Of a stretch of 64,000 nucleotides of DNA, positions 1 to 12,966 are shown one piece after another. The DNA is from Datura wrightii (taxonomy: Eukaryota > Streptophyta > Magnoliopsida > Solanales > Solanaceae). Numbering within the stretch: the first letter of the stretch is position 1; the number at the start of each line of letters is the position of its first letter. Both the position numbers and the translations under genes were made by a program. The stretch is from positions 170,567,001-170,631,000 of the forward strand of contig JASDFA010000016.1 of NCBI GenBank assembly GCA_035772735.1, read 5' to 3'. A model generated the notes under the pieces. It did no database searches. It saw only the letters and a program-made list of their open reading frames with translations, and had not been told where the DNA came from.

Positions 1-603
1 TCGTCTATTATGATTATGATTATGTTCATGTTACGAATGTTTTGAAAACCTTGAACCGTATGATATGTTATTATGATTTACGATACGAGCATGATGTCCT
101 GCTCTTATGATAATTTATGAATTTTATACATGTTTTAATTATTTATTTTGCTTACCTTGAATACTTAGTACATTTCACATACTGACCGCATACATTCTAT
201 GTTGTATCATTTCAGGATACAGGTCCAGTTCTCAGGCTCATCCTCACTCATAGATAGTTTCAGATTTGCTCTCAGTGCACTTGGTGAGTCCTCATGTTTC
301 GAGGGCTGTATGTTCGTACTCTATGTTGTTCCTTTCAGTTTCTGGATGTTGGGTTAGTTGGGGAGTTGTCCCATCAACCCATCCTTCATGTTTAGAGGCT
401 TATCAGACTACAAGTTGTATTCAGGTATTGTATAAGTCTTGTACCGTCTTTCCCTTATGCTATGTCATGATTACTTTGTTTTATGTTAAGTCTTCTGCTC
501 ATTTGATTGAATTAGATGTATGCTCATTCCATGGATTGACTTGGGGTCTCTTGGAGCTCCTTGTCCCGTGTCTATGATTCGGGTGTACATTTGGGTCATG
601 ACA
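1..603 (+). mobile_element. 3' part of a Ty3/gypsy LTR
   Basis: This is the right-hand part of a plus-strand LTR; its left end is outside the window. Read in reverse it resembles the LTR of element A near 19144-19600: the same blocks occur (tail ending GGGTCATGACA against TGTCACGACCC, the CAACCCATC block, the CAGGCTCATCCTCA block). No primer site follows it, so it is a 3' LTR or a solo LTR. It interrupts an Athila/Tat-like LTR fragment that resumes at 604. The short ORF inside it has no recognisable domain. Confidence 0.7.
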
Positions 604-780
604 GGAATTTACTTTACAAGTTGCTATACAATGATGCTATTTAGTTCCGATTGATTTAGAACCTTAGTAGCAATAATTTCTTCTTCCATGAGGAATCGAC
701 CCCGACTCATAGTTGGGTAAATTATATTGCATACGACTGTGTACACTCTCTAATTTGAGGAGTGGATTTGTACATTATCA
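604..780 (+). mobile_element. Terminal fragment of an Athila/Tat-like LTR (T family)
   Basis: The last 120 or so bases match the end of the lone LTR at 7060-8484: an ATTCGACCCCGAC-like block, then GAGGAGTG-ATTT, ending CATTATCA. It is plus-strand and is followed directly by minus-strand gag-protease coding of T'. This suggests a plus-strand T element inserted into T', with most of it left of the window. Confidence 0.6.
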
Positions 781-2851
781 CCCTGTGGCCAAGAATGGTT
801 GCCCCAAGATAATGGCGACCTCTATGTCAACATCACAAACCAACACAACAAAGTCCGCTGGAAGGATGAATTTGTCCGCTTTGACTGGCACATCCTCAGG
901 TATCCTGACGGGCTATTTGATAGACCAATCTACCACTAGCAACCTCATAGTTTTAGGCTTGGGATTTCCCAATCCTAATTTTTTGAAGATCACAAGGGGC
1001 ATCAAGTTGATATTTGCCCCCAAGTCGCATAGAGCCTTATTAAACAAGTACATCCCAATGGTGCAAGGAATGGTAAACACTCCAGGATCATCTCACTTTA
1101 CAGCAAGGTTGCTAGCCATAATGGTACTACAATCATGTGACACCTCCACTTTCCCCACATCAACAACTCTTTTTTTCTTCAAAATTTCCTTCATAGATTT
1201 AGCATAACTTGACATTTGGAGCAAAGCATCAGCCAATGGAATATTTATGGACAAATTGCTGAACATATTAATAAACATCTTAAATTGGTTGTCCTCTTTC
1301 TTCTTGGTCAACCGCTGGGAGTAAGGAGGTGGAACTTTTGGTGCTTGGCCTTTAGCATTTGGGGCCTCCTCTCCCTTTTCATCAAATTTCACGCATTGAG
1401 GAGGAGTATCAACCTTTTCCTCCTCTACCAACTTATCATCATCAATACAAATAGGTGCACTGGCACCTCATCATTCACTTATTCATCATTTGTTTTAAAA
1501 CCAACATCCACCTCAGGTTTCTCACCTGCATTTGTAACTCTCATCCCACTCCTTGTAATTTTTTCCATGTGGCGGCCATCTTTCTTTGGATTAGGAATAG
1601 TATCACTCAGAAGAGTACCCTTCATCCTAGTATTCATTTGTGTGGATAAGTGGTTCATCTGGGCTTCCAAGTGTTTGATTGAAGCTGAGTGGTTACCGTT
1701 TGGGTAAGGTTGGACACCTCCCCTTTTAGTTCCTTTACTCCGCTATCCGTTGACTCCACTTTCTTCAATACTCTAGTCAATATTTCTTTAATCTTCAAAC
1801 TCCATACTTCACTCACACTTGGTTGCATTGGGGCTACATCAGCTTTACAGGGAGGAATGTGCAAATTTGAATTCTAGTGGTTGTACCTATCCCATTCTCT
1901 CTTGAGCTCATGGTTTCTCCATAAGTTATCCCTTTCTCTCCCACCTTACTCTTCTTTATCTCTCCAACCTTGGTTCCCATCACGAGGACACCAAGGGCCT
2001 TGATTTCTTGGGTCCTAATAACATTGACATTTTTGTTTCCTGGATCCCATGACATGCTTTGCAAGCAACTCTAATAGAGTCATCATTTTGGCCAACGTCT
2101 CATCTCTTTTTTCATCTTTTCTTCTCAATTCAGCTTCCAATTGATTTGAGAAAACCCAATTCATCATAACCTCGGTGTCTCTAGTTTACCAAGCATGGTT
2201 GGCCTTCATCATTCTATCCAACCAAGCTTGTGCAAGTCTAAACGTCTGGTCTATAAGTGAACCACGAGTAAGATTATTGGCCATTGACTTGTTTATCGAA
2301 TCAAGGGGCTGGTAGAAACTTCGAAGAAGGACCCCATCCGATAATCCATGATTCAGGCATATGGCAATTTTCTTCTTAAACCTCAACCACACCTCATGAA
2401 TAGATTCTCTCAGGAGTTGTCAGAAGTTCGTGATCCCATAACGAAGTTGAAGCATCAGAGAGGGTGGAAAGAATCTCTCAAAGAATACCTCAGTCAACTT
2501 ATTCCAAGATGTGATGGATCTGGGAGGCAGCTCTTCCAACCATGTTGTGGCCTCTTCCGTCCAAGAGAATGGGAATAACCTCAAGAGGATGGACTCTTGG
2601 ATTATATTAGATATGTTGAATGATTGACAAATTTCAATGAAGTTCTGAAGATGCAAATTTGCATCCTTACTAGCTTGTTCTCCAAACAACCCTTTCATTT
2701 GCAAGAGTTGTAACATGGTGCTTGTTACATGGAATACAACATTCCCTACCATGGGTGGTAGGCGAATGGAACCAACTACATTCTGTGACATGGGTTCATT
2801 TTCTACATCAATGAATCTGTTCACGCTACCAGCATCACCAGTGTGGCTCAT
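781..2851 (-). pseudogene. gag-protease remnant of Athila/Tat-like element T'
   Basis: Minus-strand remnant of a capsid-protease polyprotein. The likely start ATG (MSHTGDAG) ends at 2851. The N-terminal frame runs to 2420 and shows a Retrotrans_gag pattern (LRLFPFSW, then ERFFP). A later frame at 1431-1093 holds the linker PPPYSQRLTKKK, equivalent to FPQRLKKHKEEA of E1 and E2. Near 1026 the protease active site reads CDLGANINLMP, so the catalytic Asp-Leu-Gly-Ala is present. Frameshifts separate the pieces, and coding stops at 781 where the plus-strand T fragment abuts. RT, RNase H and integrase of this copy would lie left of the window. Confidence 0.75.
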
Positions 2852-2957
2852 TTACACACTTCTAAGCAATCAACAGCAACATAGAACAAAGTAGAAGCAA
2901 CACAAGATGCAAAACAAATTTGATTTAATATACAACAAATGGCTATCACATATGAAT

Positions 2958-2976
2958 TCCCCAGCGAATGGCACCA
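2958..2976 (-). other. Primer-binding site of T' (tRNA-Asp type, degenerate)
   Basis: On the minus strand it reads TGGTGCCATTCGCTGGGGA, close to TGGCGCCGTTGCCGGGGA, the complement of the plant tRNA-Asp(GTC) 3' end. It lies 5 bases inside the LTR edge, as in E1. The changes include C-to-T type transitions. Confidence 0.6.
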
Positions 2977-2981
2977 TTTTT

Positions 2982-4367
2982 TGGTAATGCTTAATACATA
3001 TCTCCCTTTTAAAAGAGGTAGCAGCAATCATTGTCAAAAATAAATTTTCAAATAGATGTGGGGGTCAAATTCTGCATGAATTGAGATAGATAATCCAATA
3101 GTCATAAACTAATTCAAACTATAAAGCATCATTGCCTAACAATTGAAATGTTAAAATTGGGTGAAAAAGGAAAACAAATATCAAATTCAAATTGTAAAAT
3201 GAAGTAGGGACAAAACCCTTGTTGCAATTTATAAGGGGGAACTAGGGATGTGCAATTGATGGGGTGTCAACTAGATTGGGGTTGATTAAAAAGCCTTAAA
3301 CTCAATTATAGAATGAAGAGCTATGTCTAAGGCTACACCCTCTTGTTTTCAACCATAAGGATGTATTTGCTTTGGGTTTTATAAAACCCCAAAGTCATAA
3401 TCACAAATCAGTTACAAAGCATGATGAAGGGTTAAGCTATCTCTAGCCTCAACCCTCTAATGGAGTGTGGATATGGGTTTTGACTATCTATAGCTCAAGC
3501 AGGCATATCTATGATCCAAATCCTCATTATTGAATCCTCACCGAATCTCACTTCTCTTTCTCAAGAAAAAGCAAGATCAGCAAGCTAAACCAATGTTTGC
3601 AACCACTAAATTTTTCAATTAAAACTTAGAGGAAACAATAGATCCATGCTTAGTAATTGAATTTAAGAACAAATCATCAATACCCAGTCAAGTTTAAACA
3701 CTCGTCATGCACACAAAGGAAAGTGAAATTATACCCATAAGGATTTCCTCTAACTACATCATATTAAGTACTAAAATTAAGCAAAAAATCTACAACAATG
3801 GAGTTTTTTCCCAATAGGTTTGAAGAAGAAGATGTAATTATACTCTAATTTCTATCTCTATGTAACTTCTCTCTATAATATTCAATATGACATGATGAAT
3901 TATGTATAAATGGGGTAAAAATCTGCAAATTCCTATTGTATAGCTTTCCAAAATTGCCTTGGAAGTTTCTCAGGTACATTTGTGCCAAAACTAAACAATT
4001 TTTCCCTTGTCGTCACTTGCGTGGCACCTGCATTTTGAGGGTGCCCATCTGCGGCTCGCAGGTGCTTAGGAGGTTGAGATAGTGTTAGTTCGAGGCCATC
4101 TGTGTTGGCACCTACATTTCGCAGGTGCCAACCTGCGGTTCACAGGTTCAATTTAGCTAATCTCCAGTGCCATCTGTGTGGCACCTGCAAAACGGCACAC
4201 ATATCCCTCTTGCCACCAACAAAGTGCTTTTAGTTCAATTCTTCCATTTTCCTTTTCTATGTTAAATACTTACACAAACGAAAAGATAAGTAATAAAACC
4301 TTCCTAATTGGTGTGGAAACAAAGCAATAGTTCATGCTTAACTTACGAACTGGAAGGTGAAGAATCA
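2982..4367 (-). mobile_element. 5' LTR of T' (Athila/Tat-like)
   Basis: About 1386 bp, TG...CA ended on the minus strand. Reverse-complement blocks near 3190-3300 match the plus-strand lone LTR near 8170-8270 (CCCAATC...TTTGTCCCTA), so both belong to one family. At 3990-4200 it carries repeated GTGGCACCTGC / GCAGGTGCC inverted motifs. The right border at 4367 is inferred from where integrase homology of P resumes; the left border sits next to the primer site. Confidence 0.6.
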
Positions 4368-7059
4368 CGACAGAGACCTCCTCTTAAGAGAGACAATCTT
4401 TCATGCCTACACTTTCCAAAGGCACAACTGAGGTCGGATAACCAATGCACTTCTTCAACAATGACACATTGAAGACTTGATGCACTAATGCTAACTCCGC
4501 AGGAATGTCTAATTCATAGACTACCTTGCTAGAGCGCATCAAGATCCTATAAGGACCAACATATCGGGGATTGAGTTTTTCTTTCTACCCAAACCTCATC
4601 ACCTCTTTCATTGGTGCAATTTTTAAATTAACCCAATCATCAACAATAAACTCAAGCTTTCTCCTCCTCATATCTGCATATGATTTCTGGCGACTCTGAG
4701 CTATTTTAGCCTTTTTTTGATAAGATGAACTTTCTTCATAGCCTCATGAACTGAATCAGGCCCAATCATGGTAACATCACCAACCTCAAACTACCTTATA
4801 CGAATTTACAACTCTACCATAATGTGCCTCAAATGGAGCCATCTAAATACTAGAGTGGTAACTATTATTGTAGAAAACTCAATGAGAGAAAGTGATCATC
4901 CCAATTACCCTTGAAGTTTATCACACAAGCTCTCAACATGTCCTCTAAATTTTGAATGGTCTACTCAGCCTGACCATTTGTTTACGAGTGAAAAAGTTGT
5001 GCTAAGCTTAACATGGGTAGCAAGACCTTTCTAAAACAACTTCCAAAAATGTGAGGTAAACTGGGTCACCCTATCAAAAATTATAGACAAAGGGACTCCA
5101 TGCAATCTAACCAACTTTCAAATGTACGGTTTGGCATAATCCTCAGCTGAATCTGTAGTCTTAACTGGTAGGAAATGTGCTGACTTAGTCATCCAATCTA
5201 CAACCACCCATATTGAATCAAGCTCTCTGTGCATATCAGGTAGACCTATAATGATGTCCATATATATATCTCTTCTAACTTCCAAGTAGGAATGCTAATA
5301 TCCTAATTCATACCTCCTGATCTCTAGTGTTCAACCTTAACGTACTGGTAATTTGGACACTTAGCCACAAATTCTATCATATCTCTCTTCATGCCATTCC
5401 ACCAATAGACTTTTCGTAGATCACAGTACATCTTAGTGGAACCTGGGTGAATAGAATACCGAAAACTATGGGCTTATAGCTATATTTATTGCCTTAAATC
5501 ATCCACATCTGAAACATACAAGCGATTTTAATAATGAAGCACACAATCTCCCCCTTTGTAGAAAACCTCCACCTCTTTCTTGAGGGATGCTTCCTTCAAC
5601 TTAAGAAATATCAGGTCATCATCCTTCTTTTCCTTCACATCCATCACAAGAGAAGATTCATAACCATTTTAAACTATAACTCCACGGTCAACTGAATCAA
5701 CTAGTCAAACTCTCAAATGGGAAAGCTTGTAAATGTCACGAACCAATTCTTTCTTCTCATCTTCAATGTGAGAAATTTTTTTCATGGATAATCTACTAAG
5801 GGCGTTGGCCACTACATTGACCTTTCTCAGATGGTACAAGACACTCATATCATAGTCCTTCTGCACCTTAAGCCATTTCCTCTAACGAAGTTTCAGGTCC
5901 TTCTGACTAAACACATACTAAAGGCTTTTGTGGTCTATAAACACCATAGAGATAGTGCCTCCAAATCTTTAAGGAAAAAACTACTGCTGTAAACTAAGGA
6001 TCAAGAGCCGGGTAATTCTTCTTATGAGCCTTGAGTTGTCTAAAAGCATAGGCTACAACCTTACCATGTTACATCAGCACACAATCAAGGCCAATTCTAG
6101 AGCATCATAGTAAATCATGAACCCATCTAAACCCTCTGGTAAAGTCAAAACAGGGGTAGAAGTGAGTTGAGTCTTCATCTCCTGGAAACTCTTTTCGCAA
6201 GCATCGAACTATTGAAATCTGAATTTTTATCTGAGTCAATCTGTACATAGGAGAAACAATAGAGGAAAAATGTTACACAAACCATCTATAGTAACCGGCT
6301 AAACCCAAGAAACTCCTAATGTTTGATGGAGAGGTGGGTCTATGCCAGTTCTTAACCGCTTTGATCTTTAAGGATCAACCTGAATACTCTTGCTGGAGAT
6401 ACCATGACCAAGGAACATTACTGGCTTCAACCAGAATTCACACTTGCTGAACTTAGTGAATAATTGGTGATCCCTGAGAGTTTATAACACAACCCTCAAA
6501 TGGTCTACAAGTTCATCCTCACTCCAGGAATAAAATAAGGAGTCATCTATGAAGACAATGACGAACATGTCTAAATACAGTTTGAACATTCTGTTCATCA
6601 ACTCCATAAAAGATGCAGGAGCATTTATTAATATAAAAGACATAACAATAAATTCATAGTGACGATATTGAGTTTTGAAGGTTTGTCTTTGGAATGTCAC
6701 ATTCTCTTACTTTGAGCTGATGATAGTCAGATCTGAGGTCTATTTTTGAAATGCAACTAGCACCCTGGAGTAGGTCGAACAAGTCATTGATCCTATGGGA
6801 GTAGGATACTTATACTTTACTGTTACTTTTTTTAACTGACGATACCTGAGAGAACTGTTCTACTTACACAGTAAAAGAATTGGAGCACCCCATGGAGAGA
6901 TGTTGGGTCTAATAAAGCCCTTATATAAAAGGTCTTAGCCCTGGTCTTTCAAATCCTTAAACTCAGCTGCAGCCATTATATATGAAGGAATTGACATAGA
7001 CTGGGTATCTAGAAGAAAGTCTATTCTACAGTCCATTTCCTATTTGGAAGGGACTCCGG
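4368..7059 (-). pseudogene. P element pol remnant: RT, RNase H, integrase
   Basis: Minus-strand decayed Ty3/gypsy pol. Read 5' to 3' on that strand: RT (about 6960-6240) with FIDD at about 6541-6552 in VIVFIDDS; RNase H (about 6230-5780); integrase H2C2 finger (about 5470-5330) in which a Cys appears replaced (CPNYQ); integrase core (about 5290-4830, VVVDWMTKSAHFLPVKT-like near 5200); and the C-terminal block SLLKKC near 4450. Many stops and frameshifts leave only short frames. Order and wording match elements A and B, at greater divergence. P is the oldest recognisable layer because C, A, T' and a lone LTR all sit inside it. Confidence 0.8.
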
Positions 7060-8484
7060 TGATGAGTTGGTAATTTACCTACTCACTAGGCTTTTAAACA
7101 TGATTTTTTGCTTAGTTTTTAGGTCATTTAAGTGGATTTTATGCCCTATTTCCTTGATTTTTTAGGTACTTAACTTGAATACGAAAAACATGGGAAAAAT
7201 GAGATAAGGACCGGTGCTTCACCGGAGGACACCAGTGAAACGCCGGTTGATCGCAGTTTCACACTATGTAGATGAAGAATAATATCGGCGGGCCACAGAT
7301 TAGCACCAGTGAACCGCCAGTGCTAATGCCGAAGGGTTTTGGATTTCACTGATCATCATCTAAAATCATCCGGTGAATCACGGATGAGCATCGGTGAACC
7401 GCCGATGAATCGAAATTGACGGCCATCTGCACAGGGGTAAAAATGTCCAGCTCAGAAAAAAGGAGAAATAATGTACCCTATTTTTGTACATCTCAAAAAG
7501 AAACTGAACATTCCATTATTCCATATCATATTTTTATTATTCTATTGGCTTTATATTGAATTAGAGAGAGAAAGAGAAGAGAGAAGTAGAGAGAAGCACT
7601 CATCTTTTTCTTCCTTGAACTAGAAAACTCCATTAGAGATCAGACCTTTGAGCTTGAATATTTCTTACTCGTTTTGTTGAATGGATGTTGAATTATTATT
7701 GAATAGAATGTCCTCTTCTACTTATATGAGTAACTAAATTTCTTGCTAGGGATATGTGAATGATTAGGGTTGATTTGGATTGGGTATTGTTTAATTGATC
7801 TTAGATTTACTCAATTAATATAATTCTAATGTTTCATCTAAGTTTTAATGCAAATACTCATAGTTGCAAATGTGGGTTGTTTTTACTTACTCTAATTTTT
7901 CTTGAAACAGGAATTTAGAGTATGGGTGATGAAACATTAATGGGTAGGTGGGTGCTGATCATGTGGGGTTAGGCTAGAAATAACTATAAACCATTGTCAA
8001 AAACCTATTGCGAATCAAAGCTAGAAATAGTTGATTCTTACCCAAGTTGATGTGGCTGTTGTGAAAAAGGCTTTGGGGTTTGAGAAAACCCGAGGTATAA
8101 GGCATTTAACTAGTTGAGAAATGCAAGATGCCATCTTTTCCACAACTAATTATGCTATTAAGCAAGGCTAGGAGATGTTAATAATCCCAATCCAATGATG
8201 CATCGATAATTTCACACCTCTAGTAGTCTCTCCCTTGGTATTTTCAACACTTTGTCCCTATTTTCATGAGTAAATTTTGCAGTTCAAATGTCAAGTAGTG
8301 ATTACCCAATTTTTACTTTATTGTTGTTGAAAATTGACGTTAATTACTTCAACTTAATAGAAAACTCTTGCGTGATCAACTAACATTTTCTGCGGGATTC
8401 GACCCCGACACTCGTCGGGTATATTTGTTTTATCAATGACCGTTCACACTCCATCCTAACGAGGAGTGAATTTAGTCATTATCA
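7060..8484 (+). mobile_element. Lone Athila/Tat-like LTR inside P
   Basis: A 1425-bp TG...CA block interrupts P between RT and protease, with no internal region. Its end (ATTCGACCCCGAC...CATTATCA) matches 604-780, and its body matches T' LTR in reverse. A TATA-like stretch near 7549 is followed by a purine-rich leader. At 7200-7440 it carries GC-rich inverted motifs such as TTAGCAC...GTGCTAA. The flanks (TCCGG left, TAAAT right) do not form a 5-bp target duplication, so a clean solo-LTR origin is not proven. Confidence 0.7.
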
Positions 8485-9764
8485 TAAATGGGAAGATCTT
8501 CAGGAAACACTTCCAAAAACTCATTAACAACTAGAACTAACTGGAGGGTTGGGGCTTCGAACCTAGAATCCTTAACTAAAACTAGATGGCAAATACAACC
8601 CTTAGATATCATTTTCTTGGCCTTAAGGTAAGAGTTAAACAGACCTATAGGCATTGAAATACTACCCTTCCATTCTAAGACTGGTTCATTAGAAAACTAG
8701 AATCTAACAAATCTGGTTCTACAATTGATTGAGGCATAACATGAGTGACACCAGTCCATGCCAAGAATTATATCGAAATCGAGCATATCTAACTCTACTA
8801 AATCAATTATGGTACATTTATGTAAGACTGTGATTGGGTGATTTTTATATACCTATCTAGCTATGACTAACTCTCAAATAGGAGTAGATACTGGGATGGG
8901 TTTTGAAAGAATTTTGGGACTAATATCGAAATCTACTACAATATAAGGAGTTACATAAGATAGTATGGCTCTTGGATCTAACAATGCATATACATCTAAC
9001 TCAAACGGTCGTAACATACTGGTGACTAAATCAACCAAGCTCTCCTATTCCTAATAAGATTACAAGGCATAGAAGCGGTTCTTGCGCTGGCCACCTCCCC
9101 TACCAGAAGAAGTACACTTCTGAGCTGGGCGACTTGATGAGGCTGCCAAAGTAGTGGACTGAGTTTTTCCACGTTTGGCTGAAGGGAAATCTCTCAACCT
9201 ATGGCCTATTTGACCACAAAAAAAATAACCTTCCTTTCCAAAATGACACTCACCTGGATGATTCTTACCACACATAGGACATGCTGGAAAAGTGCGGCTG
9301 CGAGAAACATTACCTTGAGACTTGGAGCCGGATGCTTTATTTTTCTAATCAGAATAGAGCCCTGGACAAGGAGCACTTACTGAAGAAGGTGTTGGAGCTG
9401 AAGGTTTCTGTTGATACTTTGAGCAATTTTCACCACCTAAATTCTGTTGAGAATAGTCAAAGTTACCTATTCTAGCCCTCTTGTTCTCCATTTCTCTTTC
9501 CTTTTCTTTTTCCTTCATCTTTCCTTCCTTAATCTTCTGAGCATGGATTATAAGTCAAGAGATATCCATATCCCCGATGGGCATAGCATTCCTGAACTCC
9601 TTGACCACCAAATTTGAGACACCAAAAACAAACTTGCTCATTCGAGCCCTCAGCTCAACAACCATTTCCAGAGCATACCTGCACAACTGAGTGAACTTCA
9701 GGGCATAATTCTAAATTGACATGGAGTTCTGCTTCAGGTTGATGAACTCCTCTACCTTCATTTA
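8485..9764 (-). pseudogene. P element protease and gag C-terminal remnant
   Basis: Continuation of P beyond the lone LTR. At 8654-8472 the minus-strand frame reads the protease-RT linker (ARKMISKGC-like, then EFLEVFPEDLP). Between about 9050 and 8700 lies decayed aspartic protease. At 9275-9060 is the gag zinc-knuckle region (CGKNHPGEC...FCGQIGHRLRDF), with the knuckle cysteines partly lost. From 9280 to 9764 is the capsid C-terminal part. Coding is cut at 9764 by element C and resumes at 18853. Not functional. Confidence 0.75.
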
Positions 9765-12700
9765 TGTTACACCCCATAAGTTTCTATCATTTAATGGACG
9801 CGTACGTGTGTATGTTAAGAGTTTCAGAGAATAATGCAAGCAGGAAAAGGCCCGGGGGTTGAGTATTCGAGCACGGTAACAAGCGGGCAGGAGACTCGGG
9901 TCGAGGGCTAGGCGCATTGGGTGCCGCGGCGTGCCACCAGGCCAGCGCACTGGCTGGCGCTGTGGCCGATGTGCCACGCCACCCTTTCCACCTCCCTACC
10001 TATATATATTAAGTCCTCTTGATGATTAAAATCATTTGATATGTACTCCTCGGCCAGAATAAGAGAGGAAACGTAAATTTCTTTGGGTTTTCATCAAATT
10101 ATGCTATCAAACGCCGTCCAAATGCAAATTAACTTCGGGTAACGATTCCTAGGACTACGGGAAGCATTACTACGGAGTTATATCAAAAAAATTCTCCCCG
10201 AAAATCGCAACTCCGCTGAGTAAAAGTTGTCAAAGTTTTTCCAAATTGATTCCTACTCGGCCACAGGCATTAGGTAAGCACTTTTCTCTTCTGAACTCTC
10301 GGGAAATTAAGGTCTTCGATTGAGTTATATGGAGTTGGATTATAATTGTTATTGTTAACAAAATTCATCACTTTTTATCGAATTTAGTATTGAAATTAGC
10401 CCCATTCTCTCAGCATAAAGGTTACAGTTTGAGGGAATCGCTGATTGAAAGTTGAAACTCGCTAGCTGAACTAAAGTCGGTGTTCGAGGTATCTTAATAC
10501 TTACTCTTTCGGCAAGTTATTTTTGTCGTACAGTGATATGACCTATGTATTGAATGTAGACAATAATCCTATGTGTTGTAATTAAGCTGTTGCTAGTGTA
10601 TATGGATCAGATGTGTTGTGATTAGCTGCTATTAGTAGACTACGACTACATATGTTATGGTTAGCTGCTAGAAAATGTATAAAGATTACATCGCAGTATC
10701 CTTTTTCTGGGAAAGAACATGTTAAGTGTGACACACGCTAGAAGCATCGTAGGAACTCCTCTATTCTTCAGTACATTGTATTAGTAGAATTGGATGTTTC
10801 ATTGTTAGGCCCAGACCTTAGAAGCTCATGGATAGTAATTAGGCCTGAGTTAGTAAGTCGAACAACATAGGCGCATCTAGGTGATATAACTACCAATTTG
10901 GCACCTGTATTATCAGTGAAGCACACCCAGAGGCCCTTGGCATACCCACACACCCCAGGGCCAGAAGTTTAGGTAGGATGGCCATACTTTAGAGTCAGCA
11001 GCACTAAGGTTGTCTAGTAAATTGAGTGACAGCCTGCCATCTAGTTAGCTACTACCAGTGACTGTCAGTTCCAATTGCCTTAGTATTTATCATACAGGTT
11101 ACTCAGGAAGCCATCCCAGTCATTTAGGTCAGATAGACCTATGGGTACCCTAAGGAAGGGGACTTTATTAGCAGTTAGAGGTGGGGCCAATGCCCTAGCT
11201 TGCTCTTATAAGATTCCCAGGTACAGGTTGCCGTGAGTGGCTAAGTCCATGTAAACTTACCTACAAGGTTAGGAATTGTCCAAAAGAGTCATACAAGATC
11301 CTAGACCAAGTTATGGTCTGAAGGACTAGAACCATGTTAGCATAGTATTACCCTCAGGCTAAGAATTTCAGTAGGCTACCTGTGGAGGAGTAGGGACTGA
11401 CCGCTCTAAACCATGTTCGATCAGTAGTAGTCCTACAGTCCTTCTAAGCAAAAAATTAAGTAATTGGTTGTCTGTGACCCTACAGTTGCTTATGAGTTAT
11501 AACCATCAGAGGGGGACATTTAGAGTATTGTTAGTTCACTCTAAACCTCGGCCTATCCAGTCTAGACCAGTAAAGATTATGATCACTATTAGGATCCTCT
11601 TATCAGATATAGGTACACGAGGTTTACATGCTAGCAGTTATACAGATTATTTTAGGGGAGAGCAGCAGTCGCGTTAGGCCCAGAAGGCAATATACACCCT
11701 TAAGTGGCTATATTGAGACTTCTGTATAGCACATCGGGTAGGATTGCCCTCACCTAGGAGCCTTCTGTGACCACCCCAGGGTTACTAGCTGTGTCGTCGC
11801 CCGCCAAGGGCTATATGACGTTGCTTTAAGGAGCGAGATGTTGTCCCAAGGGATGATGCAGAGGCCCAAGGGCCATATTACAGTCCATTCCATGGATGGA
11901 CTATTATCTTTATGCAGTATGGGCATCACACGCTCGTCGAGCCTGGTGCCCAAGGTGCAGTTATCAAGAGTCCACCGGACTCAGACACAGCTATAGATTA
12001 GGGCCAAGTGGGTCAGTTGCAGACCCATGTGACTGGTAGGTCATCTACAGTAGAGTCATAGAAACCTGGTTAGGGGTATATAGATTGAAGTGTGCTCGCC
12101 AGGGCTTATGGGGGCCCGAGCGGGTTATTCTGTGTTGATTGTACCTTCCAAGCTTATGGGGGCTAGGTTAGGTTCTTGTTTGCATTCTTGTCTTCTAGCT
12201 ATAGCTTACGAATATATGATTGCACAGTCTTAGCTCATATACATGTAGTGTTTTACTAGATGCAGGTTATGAATAAGCAATCTTCCAGGTTAATTTTTTC
12301 CCCTTCCTTCTACTTACTTTCAGTCTTTAACAACTTCCATTCAGCTTGCTTACTACCCTACATATTTGGTACATATTGTACTGACGCCCAATTCTGGGGC
12401 GCTGCATTACTTGCCTGCCGGTTTAGACAGACAAGTTGTGAGATCTCCAAGGAGCTATTCAGAGTCAGTACATTGGCCATCTTTTTTCATTCGGAGTTGT
12501 CAGGTTGTAGAAGATTACCATCTTTTACGTGTATAGTATTTGGGTAGGCCGGGGCCTGTCTAGACCACTATTTGTATTCTTAGAGGCTTGCAGACCACAG
12601 TCGTCAGTTAGTTGGTTGTTGTTGGCCGTATGACGCCTATATATGTCTTATCTTACGTGTTGGCCATATGGGGCCCAGTGTAGCTACCTGTTTTTAGTTT

Positions 12701-12951
12701 TGTTATAACTAGATAGCATGGTGGTTTTGTCGCCTGCATAGGATCCCTTCATTACCTTGTTGCTGGTTAGCTGGTTTCTTTTACAGGTGGCCTTGTCGGC
12801 CTAATGTTACGTTTACAGCTGAGATATAATAGTTTGTTTTCTTGAATTTGAGTCACTGGCAGGCACAAGAGGTGCCTGAGCCTAGCCAGGTCAGTTCAGA
12901 TCCCTGTGTGGCACTAGGTGCCAGTCGTGGCTCCCTAGGTGGGGCGTGACA
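9765..12951 (+). repeat. 5' LTR of element C
   Basis: Pairs with 15778-18852 along its whole length. It contains about three degenerate copies of ATGTGTTGTGATTAGCTGCTA near 10570, 10613 and 10649. Short ORFs inside (for example 12260-12547) have counterparts in the other LTR that differ freely at the amino-acid level, so they are not taken as genes. The AAACTTTGTATCAGAG primer region follows. Confidence 0.85.
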
Positions 12952-12954
12952 AAC

Positions 12955-12966
12955 TTTGTATCAGAG
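12955..12966 (+). other. Primer-binding site of C (tRNA-iMet type, degenerate)
   Basis: TTTGTATCAGAG lies 3 bases after the LTR. It matches TGGTATCAGAGC, the complement of the plant initiator tRNA-Met 3' end, except at the start. Confidence 0.6.

Noticed and set aside
12260..12547. 95-codon frame in the C LTR with a similar frame at 18161-18436
   Set aside because: Similarity follows from LTR homology. Amino-acid differences are frequent and the ends differ, as expected of non-coding DNA.
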